Source: Paracoccaceae bacterium (GTDB lineage: Bacteria; Pseudomonadota; Alphaproteobacteria; Rhodobacterales; Rhodobacteraceae). Taken from it: a stretch of 7,915 nt of DNA. Below are positions 1 through 5,691 of the stretch, piece by piece (the stretch's first letter is position 1; every line of letters starts with the position of its first letter). The stretch spans positions 1 through 7,915 of the forward strand of contig JAESRD010000008.1 of NCBI GenBank assembly GCA_016764835.1, read 5' to 3'. The position numbers were made by a program, and so were the translations under genes. The notes beneath the pieces were generated by a model, which did not search any database, was not told the origin of the DNA, and worked only from the letters and a program-made list of their open reading frames with translations.

Positions 1-716
1 ACCATCATTGAGGCGAAAATTAGCAGTGGCAAAATGCCCGCGCCGAGCAGCTTATACTTGTCACGCTTCGAGATCATGCGGTCTTCGGCCGACAATGCCG
101 GGCCGAGCGACGGGTTAATCTTGCACCGAATGTAGATGTAGATGATGAACATCGTCGCCATCATCAGCCCCGGAATAAGCCCGGCCAGCCAAAGCCGGCC
201 CACCGGCTGACGCGCGATCATGGCATAAAGCACAAGCACGACCGAGGGCGGCACGAGGATACCCAGCGACGAGCCCGCCTGAATAACCCCAGTGACCATG
301 ATTTTATCATAACCCCGCCGCAACAGCTCGGGCAGCGCAATGGTCGCCCCAATCGCCATGCCCGCGACGCTAAGGCCATTCATGGCCGAAACCAGCACCA
401 TCAGCCCGATCGTGCCAATGGCCAAGCCGCCATCGATCGACCCCATCCAATAGTGGAACATTTTGTACAGATCATCGGCCAGCCCGCTTTCCGACAGGAT
501 ATAGCCCATGAAGATAAACATCGGCAGGGTCAGCAGCGGATACCATTTCATCAGCTTCATGGCCGAGGCAAAGGGGATATTGCTGCCCCCTGTGCCCCAC
601 ATGATCATGGCCCCCGCAGCGGCGACAAAGCCAATAGCGCCAAACACGCGCTGCCCTGTCAGCAGCATCAGCATCAGCGACGAGAACATCAGAATTGCGA
701 TCATTTCGTAAGACAT
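1..716 (-). CDS. dctM: TRAP transporter large permease (DctM family), N-terminal 238 residues, truncated by the left window edge
   Basis: This is the large membrane subunit of a tripartite ATP-independent periplasmic transporter, which forms the ion-coupled translocation channel in the inner membrane. The reading frame is open from ATG at 714-716 (minus strand) to the left edge without a stop. The protein begins MSYEMIAILMFSSLMLMLLT and is strongly hydrophobic. It carries the DctM hallmark AGSSLGILVPPS, and also PLLTLPMFIFMGYILSESG and MNGLSVAGMAIGATIALPELL. Family members are about 430 residues, so roughly the first half is present. The style matches the large permeases often annotated as 'mannitol/chloroaromatic compound' TRAP type, a name that says little about the real substrate. 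Its start codon overlaps the small-permease stop by one base (TGATG), so the two are probably translationally coupled. The matching solute-binding protein is not visible. Confidence 0.95.
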   Translation of the reverse strand, partial: MSYEMIAILMFSSLMLMLLTGQRVFGAIGFVAAAGAMIMWGTGGSNIPFASAMKLMKWYPLLTLPMFIFMGYILSESGLADDLYKMFHYWMGSIDGGLAIGTIGLMVLVSAMNGLSVAGMAIGATIALPELLRRGYDKIMVTGVIQAGSSLGILVPPSVVLVLYAMIARQPVGRLWLAGLIPGLMMATMFIIYIYIRCKINPSLGPALSAEDRMISKRDKYKLLGAGILPLLIFASMM

Positions 717-1315
717 CAGAGGGGTTCTCCACGCAGGCGCAACAGGTCTTTAAACAGCTCAGAGAGCGCCTGCATCAACATCAGAAATATGGCGATGCAC
801 ATGATCGATTTTATCGGCCACATATGCGGCCGCCATGCGGTCGGGCTGCGCTCCATAAAGCCCAGCATGTCTGATGCGCCCTCGGGGCCACCAGAGAGGA
901 AGGCCCAAAGCAGCTGGACAAAGAACAGGTAGGCTTCTTTGCCACAGTAGCCGAGCGAATAGGCAAGGCTGCTGAGGCCACCATGCAGCAAAATAGCGAG
1001 GTAAAACATCAGCATGAACACGGTTATCGCATCAACAGCGGCCTTCTTGCGGTCCGACCATTCGCCGTAGATCAGGTCCATGCGGACATTGGCGCCAAGC
1101 TGGATTGAGTACGGCCCGCCGAGCATGAAATAGCCAACCATAACGAACTGGGCGACTTCGAGTGTCCATTGTGAGGGCGCGAAAAATGTCTTTGAGATCG
1201 ACGACCAGAGTAGCACCGCCATCAGCACAAAAATGCCGTACATGGCAATGCGGCCAAGGCGGTAGTTGATCGCGTCTACGATCCGGATAAAGCCGCGTGC
1301 AAATCTGCTTATCAT
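716..1315 (-). CDS. dctQ: TRAP transporter small permease (DctQ family, mannitol/chloroaromatic-like subgroup), 199 aa
   Basis: This is the small integral membrane subunit that pairs with the large permease of the same TRAP transporter. Four hydrophobic segments lie at about residues 22-42, 52-75, 94-115 and 166-186. The second part carries an insertion between segments 3 and 4 (residues about 120-165) ending RSPTAWRPHMWPIKSIM. Such a Trp/Pro-rich stretch before WPIK is typical of the small permeases that accompany 'mannitol/chloroaromatic' large permeases. It also explains the length, since simple DctQ proteins are about 160-175 residues, like the second copy in this window. The start ATG (1313-1315) overlaps the stop of the upstream hydrolase gene in an ATGA arrangement. 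The stop overlaps the large-permease start by one base. These three genes are therefore one tightly coupled operon. The transported compound cannot be read from the sequence. Confidence 0.93.
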   Translation of the reverse strand: MISRFARGFIRIVDAINYRLGRIAMYGIFVLMAVLLWSSISKTFFAPSQWTLEVAQFVMVGYFMLGGPYSIQLGANVRMDLIYGEWSDRKKAAVDAITVFMLMFYLAILLHGGLSSLAYSLGYCGKEAYLFFVQLLWAFLSGGPEGASDMLGFMERSPTAWRPHMWPIKSIMCIAIFLMLMQALSELFKDLLRLRGEPL

Positions 1316-2148
1316 CTGACCCTCTTTGCTTGTGATTCTTGTGCCACCGCTGGCAGGCCAGAGGCGATAACGCTGTGCAACATTTGCGCGGCAGCATCGC
1401 AGCCCGCCTCATCACTGATCAGATCATTGCGCAGCTCAAACATAACATTGAGCACACCGCCCGCGGCGCCGTGAATGTCGAGCGTATGCGACACGCCATC
1501 GGTCGGGCCGTATGGCGCATTGAGTTCTGCGGCCCAGCCGCTGGCTTGGGCGGCGGGCAGCATTGTTTGGGCCAAGCGGTCGTCTTGCCCGTGCAAAACC
1601 CCCAGCTCTACCTTGCGCTGCACACCATAATAAACCGGGGTAAAACTATGCATAGTGACCAAGATAACCGGCGGCGCATCAGCCTGCGCGGCACGGGCAA
1701 TGCTCCCAGCCAACGTGCGCTCAAGCGCGCGGCGAAACGGATGATATACGCCCACTTCACGCAGCTGGGTAGCGGCGGCACTCAGCCCAACATTGCCCGG
1801 GACATCATAGATTTCACTCTTGGGCGTTATGGCCCCCGGCGCGCCCGGCGCACGGTTACAATCATAAACCAGCCGCGACACCCGTGACGCAACCAGCGGC
1901 GCGTCAAACAGCGCGCTGAGCCGCAGCGCTACGGCAAATGCGCCAATATCCCATGCGGCATGTGAGCTGCGCGCCAGCTCATCTAGGCCCAGCCCGTTCA
2001 AAGCGGCGGGGATCATTGGCGATGCATGTTCACAAACCAGCACTATCGGGCCGCAGCCAGAGGCGTTAACCACCTCATATGCAGCACCTTCAGCGGCACT
2101 GAGCAGGCCAGCGCTAAGCGCGTCCGTATCGTCGTGTTGGTTTGGCAT
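1312..2148 (-). CDS. N-formylglutamate amidohydrolase family protein, 278 aa
   Basis: The family hydrolyses N-formyl-L-glutamate to glutamate and formate, the last step of one histidine degradation route, and uses a metal ion. Family motifs are in order: VCEHAS (residues 38-43), HAAWDIGA (63-70), SRLVYDCNR (91-99), TMHSFTPVYYG (165-175) and a GVLHGQD segment near 183-189. The Glu and His of VCEHAS and the His of TMHSF are candidate metal or catalytic residues. The length is normal. No other histidine-utilisation gene is near. Instead the gene leads a TRAP operon, with an ATGA overlap to the small permease, so the real substrate may be another N-formyl or N-acyl amino acid brought in by that transporter (inference). 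The ATG at 2146-2148 has only a poor upstream ribosome site, and the first 20 or so residues are not conserved-looking, so a later start is possible. It is divergent from the RpiR gene. Confidence 0.9.
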   Translation of the reverse strand: MPNQHDDTDALSAGLLSAAEGAAYEVVNASGCGPIVLVCEHASPMIPAALNGLGLDELARSSHAAWDIGAFAVALRLSALFDAPLVASRVSRLVYDCNRAPGAPGAITPKSEIYDVPGNVGLSAAATQLREVGVYHPFRRALERTLAGSIARAAQADAPPVILVTMHSFTPVYYGVQRKVELGVLHGQDDRLAQTMLPAAQASGWAAELNAPYGPTDGVSHTLDIHGAAGGVLNVMFELRNDLISDEAGCDAAAQMLHSVIASGLPAVAQESQAKRVR

Positions 2149-2173
2149 TGGTTAATTTATACCCCCGTAACGA

Positions 2174-2200
2174 TCCTTACAGGTTTTCTTGCTCTGTCAA
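2174..2200 (-). promoter_or_regulatory. Possible promoter of the hydrolase-TRAP operon
   Basis: On the minus strand TTGACA (2195-2200) matches the -35 consensus. The nearest -10-like element is TAAGGA (2174-2179) at a short 15-bp spacing, which is weak. A better AT-rich block, TATAAA (2156-2161), lies too far from this -35 and only seven bases from the ATG, so it could serve only a leaderless transcript. The exact promoter is uncertain. Confidence 0.3.
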
Positions 2201-2203
2201 GAA
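2186..2203. promoter_or_regulatory. Inverted repeat TTCTTG-N6-CAAGAA, candidate operator for the RpiR-family regulator
   Basis: Perfect 6-bp arms with a 6-bp spacer lie in the middle of the 111-bp gap between the divergent hydrolase and RpiR genes. The right half overlaps TTGACA on the minus strand (2195-2200), a perfect match to the -35 consensus for the hydrolase-TRAP operon, so a bound repressor could block it. RpiR-type regulators generally bind inverted repeats near their own genes. The assignment to this regulator is inferred from position only. Confidence 0.45.
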
Positions 2204-2259
2204 CGCTTCACTAAGCTGCCCATCAAAGAACCGCGATTTTACGCCAAAGGACCAAGCAA

Positions 2260-3129
2260 GTGGCACAAAGCACCGACACGGTGAAACTGCGGATCCAAAC
2301 CCGCATTGACAGCCTGACCCAGTCAGAGCGGCAGGCGGCGATTGTGTTGCTGCAAGATTATCCGGTGCAGGGGCTTGGCTCTATCACCACGCTCGCCGCC
2401 GCCGCCGGTGTCTCGTCGCCAACGATATTGCGCATGGCCCGCAAGCTGGGCTTTGACGGGTTTGCCGCCATGCAAGACGCGTTGCGCGCCGAGCTGGCCG
2501 CACAAATAAAGCTGCCGATATCCAAGGGCAGCTGGCCGCCTGACCATGACCACAGCCATATCCTTGCCCGCTTTGCCGAGGCCGTGGCCGCCAATATCGC
2601 CTCGGTTCTGCAACAGACCGAACCCGCTTTGTTTGACAAAACCGCCGCCCTGCTGGCCGACCAAAGCAAGCAGATCAGCATTGTCGGTGGTCGGATCACC
2701 CGGCCCAACGCCGACTACTTGTATAACCACCTGCAAATCATCCGCCCCGGCGTGACCCTGCTTGCCCCGTCAGCCAATGTCTGGCCACAGTTTCTACTCG
2801 ATAGCGGGCCGAGCTCGATTCTGGTGCTTTTCGACATTCGCCGCTATGAAAGCGACCTGTTCAAGCTGGCCAATCTGTTTACGCAGCGCGGCGGCGCCTT
2901 AGTGTTGTTCACTGACATTTGGGGCTCGCCGATCACCAAACTGGCTGATCTGGCGTTTCATGCGCCGATTGAGGCGCCCTCAAGCTGGGATTCAACCATT
3001 GCGCTGATGGTGCTGATCGAGGCGCTGATCGCGCAGGTACAGAGCAATTGCGGTGACCAGAGCCGCGAGCGAATTACCGAGCTGGAATCAATGTTTGTGC
3101 ATACAAAACTGTTTCGTGACTTCACCTAG
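2260..3129 (+). CDS. MurR/RpiR family transcriptional regulator (HTH plus SIS domain), 289 aa
   Basis: This is a cytoplasmic DNA-binding regulator. Residues 1-80 form the RpiR-type helix-turn-helix, with the recognition region ITTLAAAAGVSSPTILRMARKLGFDGFAAMQ. Residues about 125-260 form a SIS domain, with ISIVGGRITRPNADYLYNHL, LVLFDIRRYESDLFKLA, RGGALVLFTD and APSSWDSTIALMVLIEALIA. SIS domains usually bind phosphosugars, but this RRY...FTD...SPWDS-like subgroup commonly sits beside amino-acid and organic-acid transport genes, so a sugar ligand should not be assumed. The start is GTG at 2260, preceded by AAAGGA eight bases upstream, and the length is normal for the family. It is divergent from the hydrolase-TRAP operon and is its most likely regulator. 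It lies 124 bp before the GntR gene in the same direction. Confidence 0.92.
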   Translation: MAQSTDTVKLRIQTRIDSLTQSERQAAIVLLQDYPVQGLGSITTLAAAAGVSSPTILRMARKLGFDGFAAMQDALRAELAAQIKLPISKGSWPPDHDHSHILARFAEAVAANIASVLQQTEPALFDKTAALLADQSKQISIVGGRITRPNADYLYNHLQIIRPGVTLLAPSANVWPQFLLDSGPSSILVLFDIRRYESDLFKLANLFTQRGGALVLFTDIWGSPITKLADLAFHAPIEAPSSWDSTIALMVLIEALIAQVQSNCGDQSRERITELESMFVHTKLFRDFT

Positions 3130-3158
3130 CGCCAAAACATTGCAACGACACTTAGGGC

Positions 3159-3168
3159 TAACGCGTTA
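3159..3168. repeat. 10-bp palindrome TAACGCGTTA between the two regulator genes
   Basis: This is a perfect palindrome 30 bp after the RpiR stop codon and about 85 bp before the GntR start. The flanking bases do not extend the symmetry. It could be a protein-binding site, but its only support is its symmetry. No second copy was seen in the window. Confidence 0.25.
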
Positions 3169-3211
3169 CAACCGCAGACAAAATCGCCAGCATTCCCTTT
3201 GGGCGGCGTCT

Positions 3212-3223
3212 AATGTATACATT
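3212..3223. promoter_or_regulatory. Operator copy 1: perfect palindrome AATGTATACATT upstream of the GntR gene
   Basis: This perfect 12-bp palindrome ends 30 bases before the GntR/FadR-type gene and is identical to the copy upstream of the demethylase gene. Short AT-rich palindromes with a central GTATAC or similar core are typical targets of FadR-subfamily GntR proteins. The element contains a -10-like TATACA, so binding would probably block transcription of the regulator gene (autoregulation, inferred). Confidence 0.75.
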
Positions 3224-3253
3224 TAGGCAGAATCTCACAGGAAATTACTGCCA

Positions 3254-4015
3254 ATGAGTAAGAATGATAGCCGCGCCGTGCCAAAAGCGAGCAATGGCAA
3301 AACCCACGCAATCCGCGCACTTCTTGACCTCAGACAACGCATATTGGCCGGCCAATTGCCCGGCGGCACAAGGCTCTACGAAGTTGCCATGGCCGAAGAG
3401 CTGAACATTTCGCGCACACCTTTGCGCGAGGCCATGTCGCGGCTGACCGAAGAAGGGCTGCTAGAGCGCGCCATGGGCGGCGGCTTTGTCGTGCGTAGTT
3501 TTGGCTACGCAGATGTTGCCGACGCGATAGAGCTGCGCGGCGTGCTTGAGGGTATGGCCGCACGGCTGGCGGCCGAACGCGGCGTCAGCGCTCAAAATAT
3601 GGCCCCGCTTGAGCAGATTGTTGTTGATCTGGATAATTGTTTCGAGACCGATGGCGAGCTGATTGATTTTGAAAGATATTCTGAGCTAAACGAGGCATTT
3701 CACAACAGCATAGCCCGGCTTGCTGGCAGCGCTATTGTGATCAGAGAGCTGGAGCGCGCCAAGTCGCTGCCCTTTGCTTCGCCCTCGGCCTTTTTGCCCG
3801 ACAAAGCCGATATTCAGAACTTCCGCCGCTCGTTGATTATTGCTCAAGAACACCACCGTGGACTTGTTGATGCGATAAAGGCCCGCGAGGGCAGCCGCGC
3901 TGAGATGATCGCCCGCGAACATGCCCGGATCGCCCGCAAGAATCTCGACTATATTTTGATGCAAGGCGGTGATCTTGCCTCGCATATGCCGAGCCTCGCC
4001 TTGGTTGTTGAATAA
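3254..4015 (+). CDS. GntR family transcriptional regulator, FadR subfamily (FCD domain), 253 aa
   Basis: The winged helix-turn-helix occupies residues about 17-80 and contains the GntR signature LYEVAMAEELNISRTPLREA followed by the wing EGLLERAMGGGFVV. The all-helical FCD ligand domain occupies about 88-235. Its expected metal-site histidines are visible as H150 (EAFHNSI), H200/H201 (QEHHRGLVDAI) and H223 (REHARIA). The usual aspartate four residues before the first histidine is Asn146 here. FCD proteins sense small carboxylates, often the substrate or an early product of the pathway they control. The start ATG has CAGGA about eleven bases upstream. The perfect palindrome AATGTATACATT lies just upstream and again before the demethylase gene that follows, so this is probably an autoregulated, substrate-responsive repressor of the demethylase-TRAP operon. 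VanR, which controls vanillate demethylation in Caulobacter, is also a GntR-family protein. Confidence 0.94.
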   Translation: MSKNDSRAVPKASNGKTHAIRALLDLRQRILAGQLPGGTRLYEVAMAEELNISRTPLREAMSRLTEEGLLERAMGGGFVVRSFGYADVADAIELRGVLEGMAARLAAERGVSAQNMAPLEQIVVDLDNCFETDGELIDFERYSELNEAFHNSIARLAGSAIVIRELERAKSLPFASPSAFLPDKADIQNFRRSLIIAQEHHRGLVDAIKAREGSRAEMIAREHARIARKNLDYILMQGGDLASHMPSLALVVE

Positions 4016-4102
4016 GCAAATTGGATACATTGCCGAGCTGCGCCGCCAACAAAATATGCCAAATACGGGTGTTTTCGCCTGTTCAGGTGGCAGGTGCACA
4101 AA

Positions 4103-4127
4103 AAATCCTTGCTTTCGGGCAAGATTT
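4103..4127 (+). promoter_or_regulatory. Imperfect inverted repeat upstream of the demethylase operator
   Basis: CTTGC (4108-4112) and GCAAG (4119-4123) form a 5-bp stem around TTTCGG. With C4107 bulged, AAAT (4103-4106) pairs with ATTT (4124-4127). It sits eight bases before the AATGTATACATT operator, in the expected promoter region. It could be a second regulator site or part of the promoter. The function is unproven. Confidence 0.25.
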
Positions 4128-4135
4128 ACGAAAAC

Positions 4136-4147
4136 AATGTATACATT
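4136..4147. promoter_or_regulatory. Operator copy 2: perfect palindrome AATGTATACATT upstream of the ligM-like gene
   Basis: This is an exact second copy of the 12-bp palindrome found before the GntR gene, here 21 bases before the demethylase start codon and immediately 5' of its ribosome site. Its position near the transcription or translation start suits repression of the demethylase-TRAP operon. The flanks differ from those of copy 1, so the shared part is the 12-bp core. Confidence 0.78.
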
Positions 4148-4156
4148 AATTCATAT

Positions 4157-4164
4157 GGAGGGGA
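4157..4164 (+). promoter_or_regulatory. Strong ribosome binding site fixing the ligM-like start at 4169
   Basis: GGAGGGGA precedes ATG at 4169-4171; the GGAGG core ends seven bases before it. An in-frame ATG at 4094 would add 25 residues, but that stretch spans the operator and promoter region and has no resemblance to the family. The resulting N-terminus, MANSLEDAIQQSGNTVEML, lines up with LigM. Confidence 0.8.
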
Positions 4165-4168
4165 CGGC

Positions 4169-5572
4169 ATGGCCAACAGCCTAGAAGACGCAATCCAGCA
4201 ATCTGGCAACACTGTCGAGATGCTGCGCAACAGCAAAGTCGGGATGTATGTATACCCGGTGGTCGCACCGGAATTCACCAACTGGCGTGATGAGCAGCGC
4301 GCATGGCGCGAAACCGCGGTTTTGTTCGACCAAAGCCACCATATGGATGAGCTGACGATCGAGGGCCCTGACGCCGAGGCTTTTCTGTCGCAGCACGGCA
4401 TTAACTCATTTGCCAATTTTGGCCTCAACCGCGCCAAGCACTTTGTGCCTGTCACCCCGGCTGGCCATGTTATTGGCGACCAGATTATTTTTCGCGAGCG
4501 CGAAGATAAGTTTCTGCTCGTTGGCCGCGCGCCAACGGCGAACTGGCTCAAATTCTGTGCAGCCGTGGGCAAATGGTCTGTGCGTATTCACCACGACCCG
4601 CGCTCGCCTTCGCGCCCCAACGGCGAGCGGGTTTTGCGCCAGCATTACCGGTTCCAGATTCAAGGCCCGCAAGCCAATGCTATCTTTGAGAAGATGAATG
4701 GCGGCCCGGTTCAGGACATTAAGTTCTTCCATATTGACGAGATCAATGTTGGCTCAAAGCGGGTGAAAGCCCTGCGTCACGGTATGGCCGGCGCGCCGGG
4801 TCTTGAGATTTGGGGCCCCTATGCCGACCGCGAATACATTCACTCAGTGATCATGCAAGCGGCCAAAGACGCAAATGTGAACATGTATGAAGTCGGTGCG
4901 CGCGCCTATTCGACTAACACGCTTGAAAGCGGCTGGATTCCATCGCCCCTGCCCGGCATCTATTCGGGTGACGGCATGGTCAAAGAATACCGTCAATGGC
5001 TCGGCGCAGATGCGTATGAGGCGATTGGCGCAATCGGCGGCAGCTTTGTTTCTGACAATATCGAAGACTATTACGTCAACCCTTTTGAGTTGGGCTATGA
5101 TTTCTACATTGGCTGGAAGAAAGACAACTTTGTTGGCAAAGAAGCGCTCACGGCGATGAAGTCTGCCACGCACCGCAAGAAGGTCACCTTTGAGTGGAAT
5201 GCGGATGATGTGGTTAAAGTCATTGCGTCGGCGTTCAAGCCGGGCGAAGATCACTATAAGTGGATCGACTTCCCGCAGCCAAACTACGCTTCAACCAATG
5301 CCGATATGGTATCGCGCGACGGCAAAATGGTCGGGATGAGCATGTTTAACGGCTACTCGTACAATGAGCGCTGCATGTTGTCGCTCGGCGTGGTTGATGC
5401 CGATGTGCAAATTGGCGATGTCCTGTCGATGACTTGGGGCGAGCCAAATGGCGGATCGGGCAAAACATCGACCGAACGGCATAAGCAAACCGAGATCCGC
5501 GTGCGGGTTTCGCAGACGCCATATGCAGCCGAAGCACGCGATAACTACGCAGATAGCTGGCGCACGAAGTAA
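4169..5572 (+). CDS. ligM: LigM-like tetrahydrofolate-dependent O-demethylase (GcvT/aminomethyltransferase fold), 467 aa
   Basis: This cytoplasmic enzyme is predicted to move a methyl group from a methoxylated substrate to tetrahydrofolate, giving 5-methyl-tetrahydrofolate and the free hydroxyl compound. From memory, it aligns almost end to end with Sphingobium LigM (vanillate/3-O-methylgallate O-demethylase, about 471 aa). Shared blocks are GNTVEMLRNS (13-22), YVYPVVAPEF (27-36), LFDQSHHM (52-59), VPVTPAGHVIGD (93-104), VGRAPTANWL (118-127), RFQIQGP (161-167), LRHGMAGAPGLEIWGPY (202-218), NTLESGWIPSPLP (250-262), AIGGSFVSDNIEDYYVNP (288-305) and GMSMFNGYSYNE (389-400). Positions matching the reported LigM substrate and catalytic residues appear kept: Tyr29, His57/58, Arg120 and Tyr247. 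The substrate could be vanillate, 3-O-methylgallate, syringate or another methylated acid. A shared operator suggests control by the adjacent GntR protein. The following TRAP genes probably supply the substrate. No folate-recycling or ring-cleavage gene is in the window. Confidence 0.9.
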   Translation: MANSLEDAIQQSGNTVEMLRNSKVGMYVYPVVAPEFTNWRDEQRAWRETAVLFDQSHHMDELTIEGPDAEAFLSQHGINSFANFGLNRAKHFVPVTPAGHVIGDQIIFREREDKFLLVGRAPTANWLKFCAAVGKWSVRIHHDPRSPSRPNGERVLRQHYRFQIQGPQANAIFEKMNGGPVQDIKFFHIDEINVGSKRVKALRHGMAGAPGLEIWGPYADREYIHSVIMQAAKDANVNMYEVGARAYSTNTLESGWIPSPLPGIYSGDGMVKEYRQWLGADAYEAIGAIGGSFVSDNIEDYYVNPFELGYDFYIGWKKDNFVGKEALTAMKSATHRKKVTFEWNADDVVKVIASAFKPGEDHYKWIDFPQPNYASTNADMVSRDGKMVGMSMFNGYSYNERCMLSLGVVDADVQIGDVLSMTWGEPNGGSGKTSTERHKQTEIRVRVSQTPYAAEARDNYADSWRTK

Positions 5573-5609
5573 GGTCGCCACCTCTGCGCAGGATATCGTG
5601 CAAAAAATT

Positions 5610-5642
5610 GGGCCGCCCGGCACAAGCTATGCCGGGCGGCCC
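5610..5642 (+). other. 13-bp perfect GC-rich stem-loop between the demethylase and binding-protein genes
   Basis: GGGCCGCCCGGCA (5610-5622) and its exact reverse complement (5630-5642) enclose a 7-base loop, CAAGCTA. No T-run follows on the plus strand (GTTACATG), while an A6 run precedes it at 5602-5607. It is thus not a classical plus-strand terminator. It may partly terminate or stabilise the upstream message, or protect the 5' end of a processed binding-protein mRNA, as often happens where the binding protein must outnumber the enzyme. Its role is inferred. Confidence 0.75.
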
Positions 5643-5651
5643 GTTACATGA

Positions 5652-5671
5652 GGAAACCGGGAGGGGTTTCC
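5652..5671 (+). other. Second stem-loop in the binding-protein leader
   Basis: GGAAACC (5652-5658) pairs with GGTTTCC (5665-5671) around the loop GGGAGG. The loop resembles a Shine-Dalgarno sequence but has no suitable start codon after it. The real ribosome site lies nine bases beyond this stem. It may act with the preceding 13-bp hairpin to shape the leader RNA. Confidence 0.45.
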
Positions 5672-5679
5672 GCGCAACT

Positions 5680-5686
5680 GGGAGGA
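5680..5686 (+). promoter_or_regulatory. Ribosome binding site fixing the binding-protein start at 5692
   Basis: GGGAGGA lies five bases before ATG at 5692-5694. The upstream in-frame ATG at 5608 would place the 13-bp hairpin inside the coding region and put 28 non-signal-like residues before a clear signal peptide, so it is rejected. Confidence 0.8.
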
Positions 5687-5691
5687 ACATT

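Noticed and set aside
453..932. 159-residue plus-strand open frame opposite the left TRAP permeases
   Set aside because: It spans the junction of two well-supported minus-strand genes and has the low-complexity His/Gln/Arg composition of an antisense shadow.
1339..1887. 182-residue plus-strand open frame opposite the hydrolase gene
   Set aside because: It is antisense to a gene with clear family motifs, shows no recognisable domain, and is rich in Arg/His/Gln as expected of a shadow frame.
4094..4168. In-frame 25-residue N-terminal extension of the LigM-like protein
   Set aside because: It crosses the operator and promoter region, has no resemblance to the LigM N-terminus, and the strong GGAGGGGA site points to ATG at 4169.
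4248..4255. ATGTATAC inside the ligM-like gene as a third operator
   Set aside because: Only 8 of 12 bases match AATGTATACATT, symmetry is lost on the right side, and the bases encode MYVYP, a block conserved in LigM.
5610..5642. Classical Rho-independent terminator ending the demethylase transcript
   Set aside because: There is no T-run after the stem on the plus strand. The A6 run before it would serve only a minus-strand transcript, for which there is no gene. Kept instead as a stem-loop of uncertain role.
5608..5691. In-frame 28-residue N-terminal extension of the binding protein
   Set aside because: It would translate through the 13-bp hairpin and place a non-signal-like stretch before a clean Sec signal peptide. 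GGGAGGA supports ATG at 5692.
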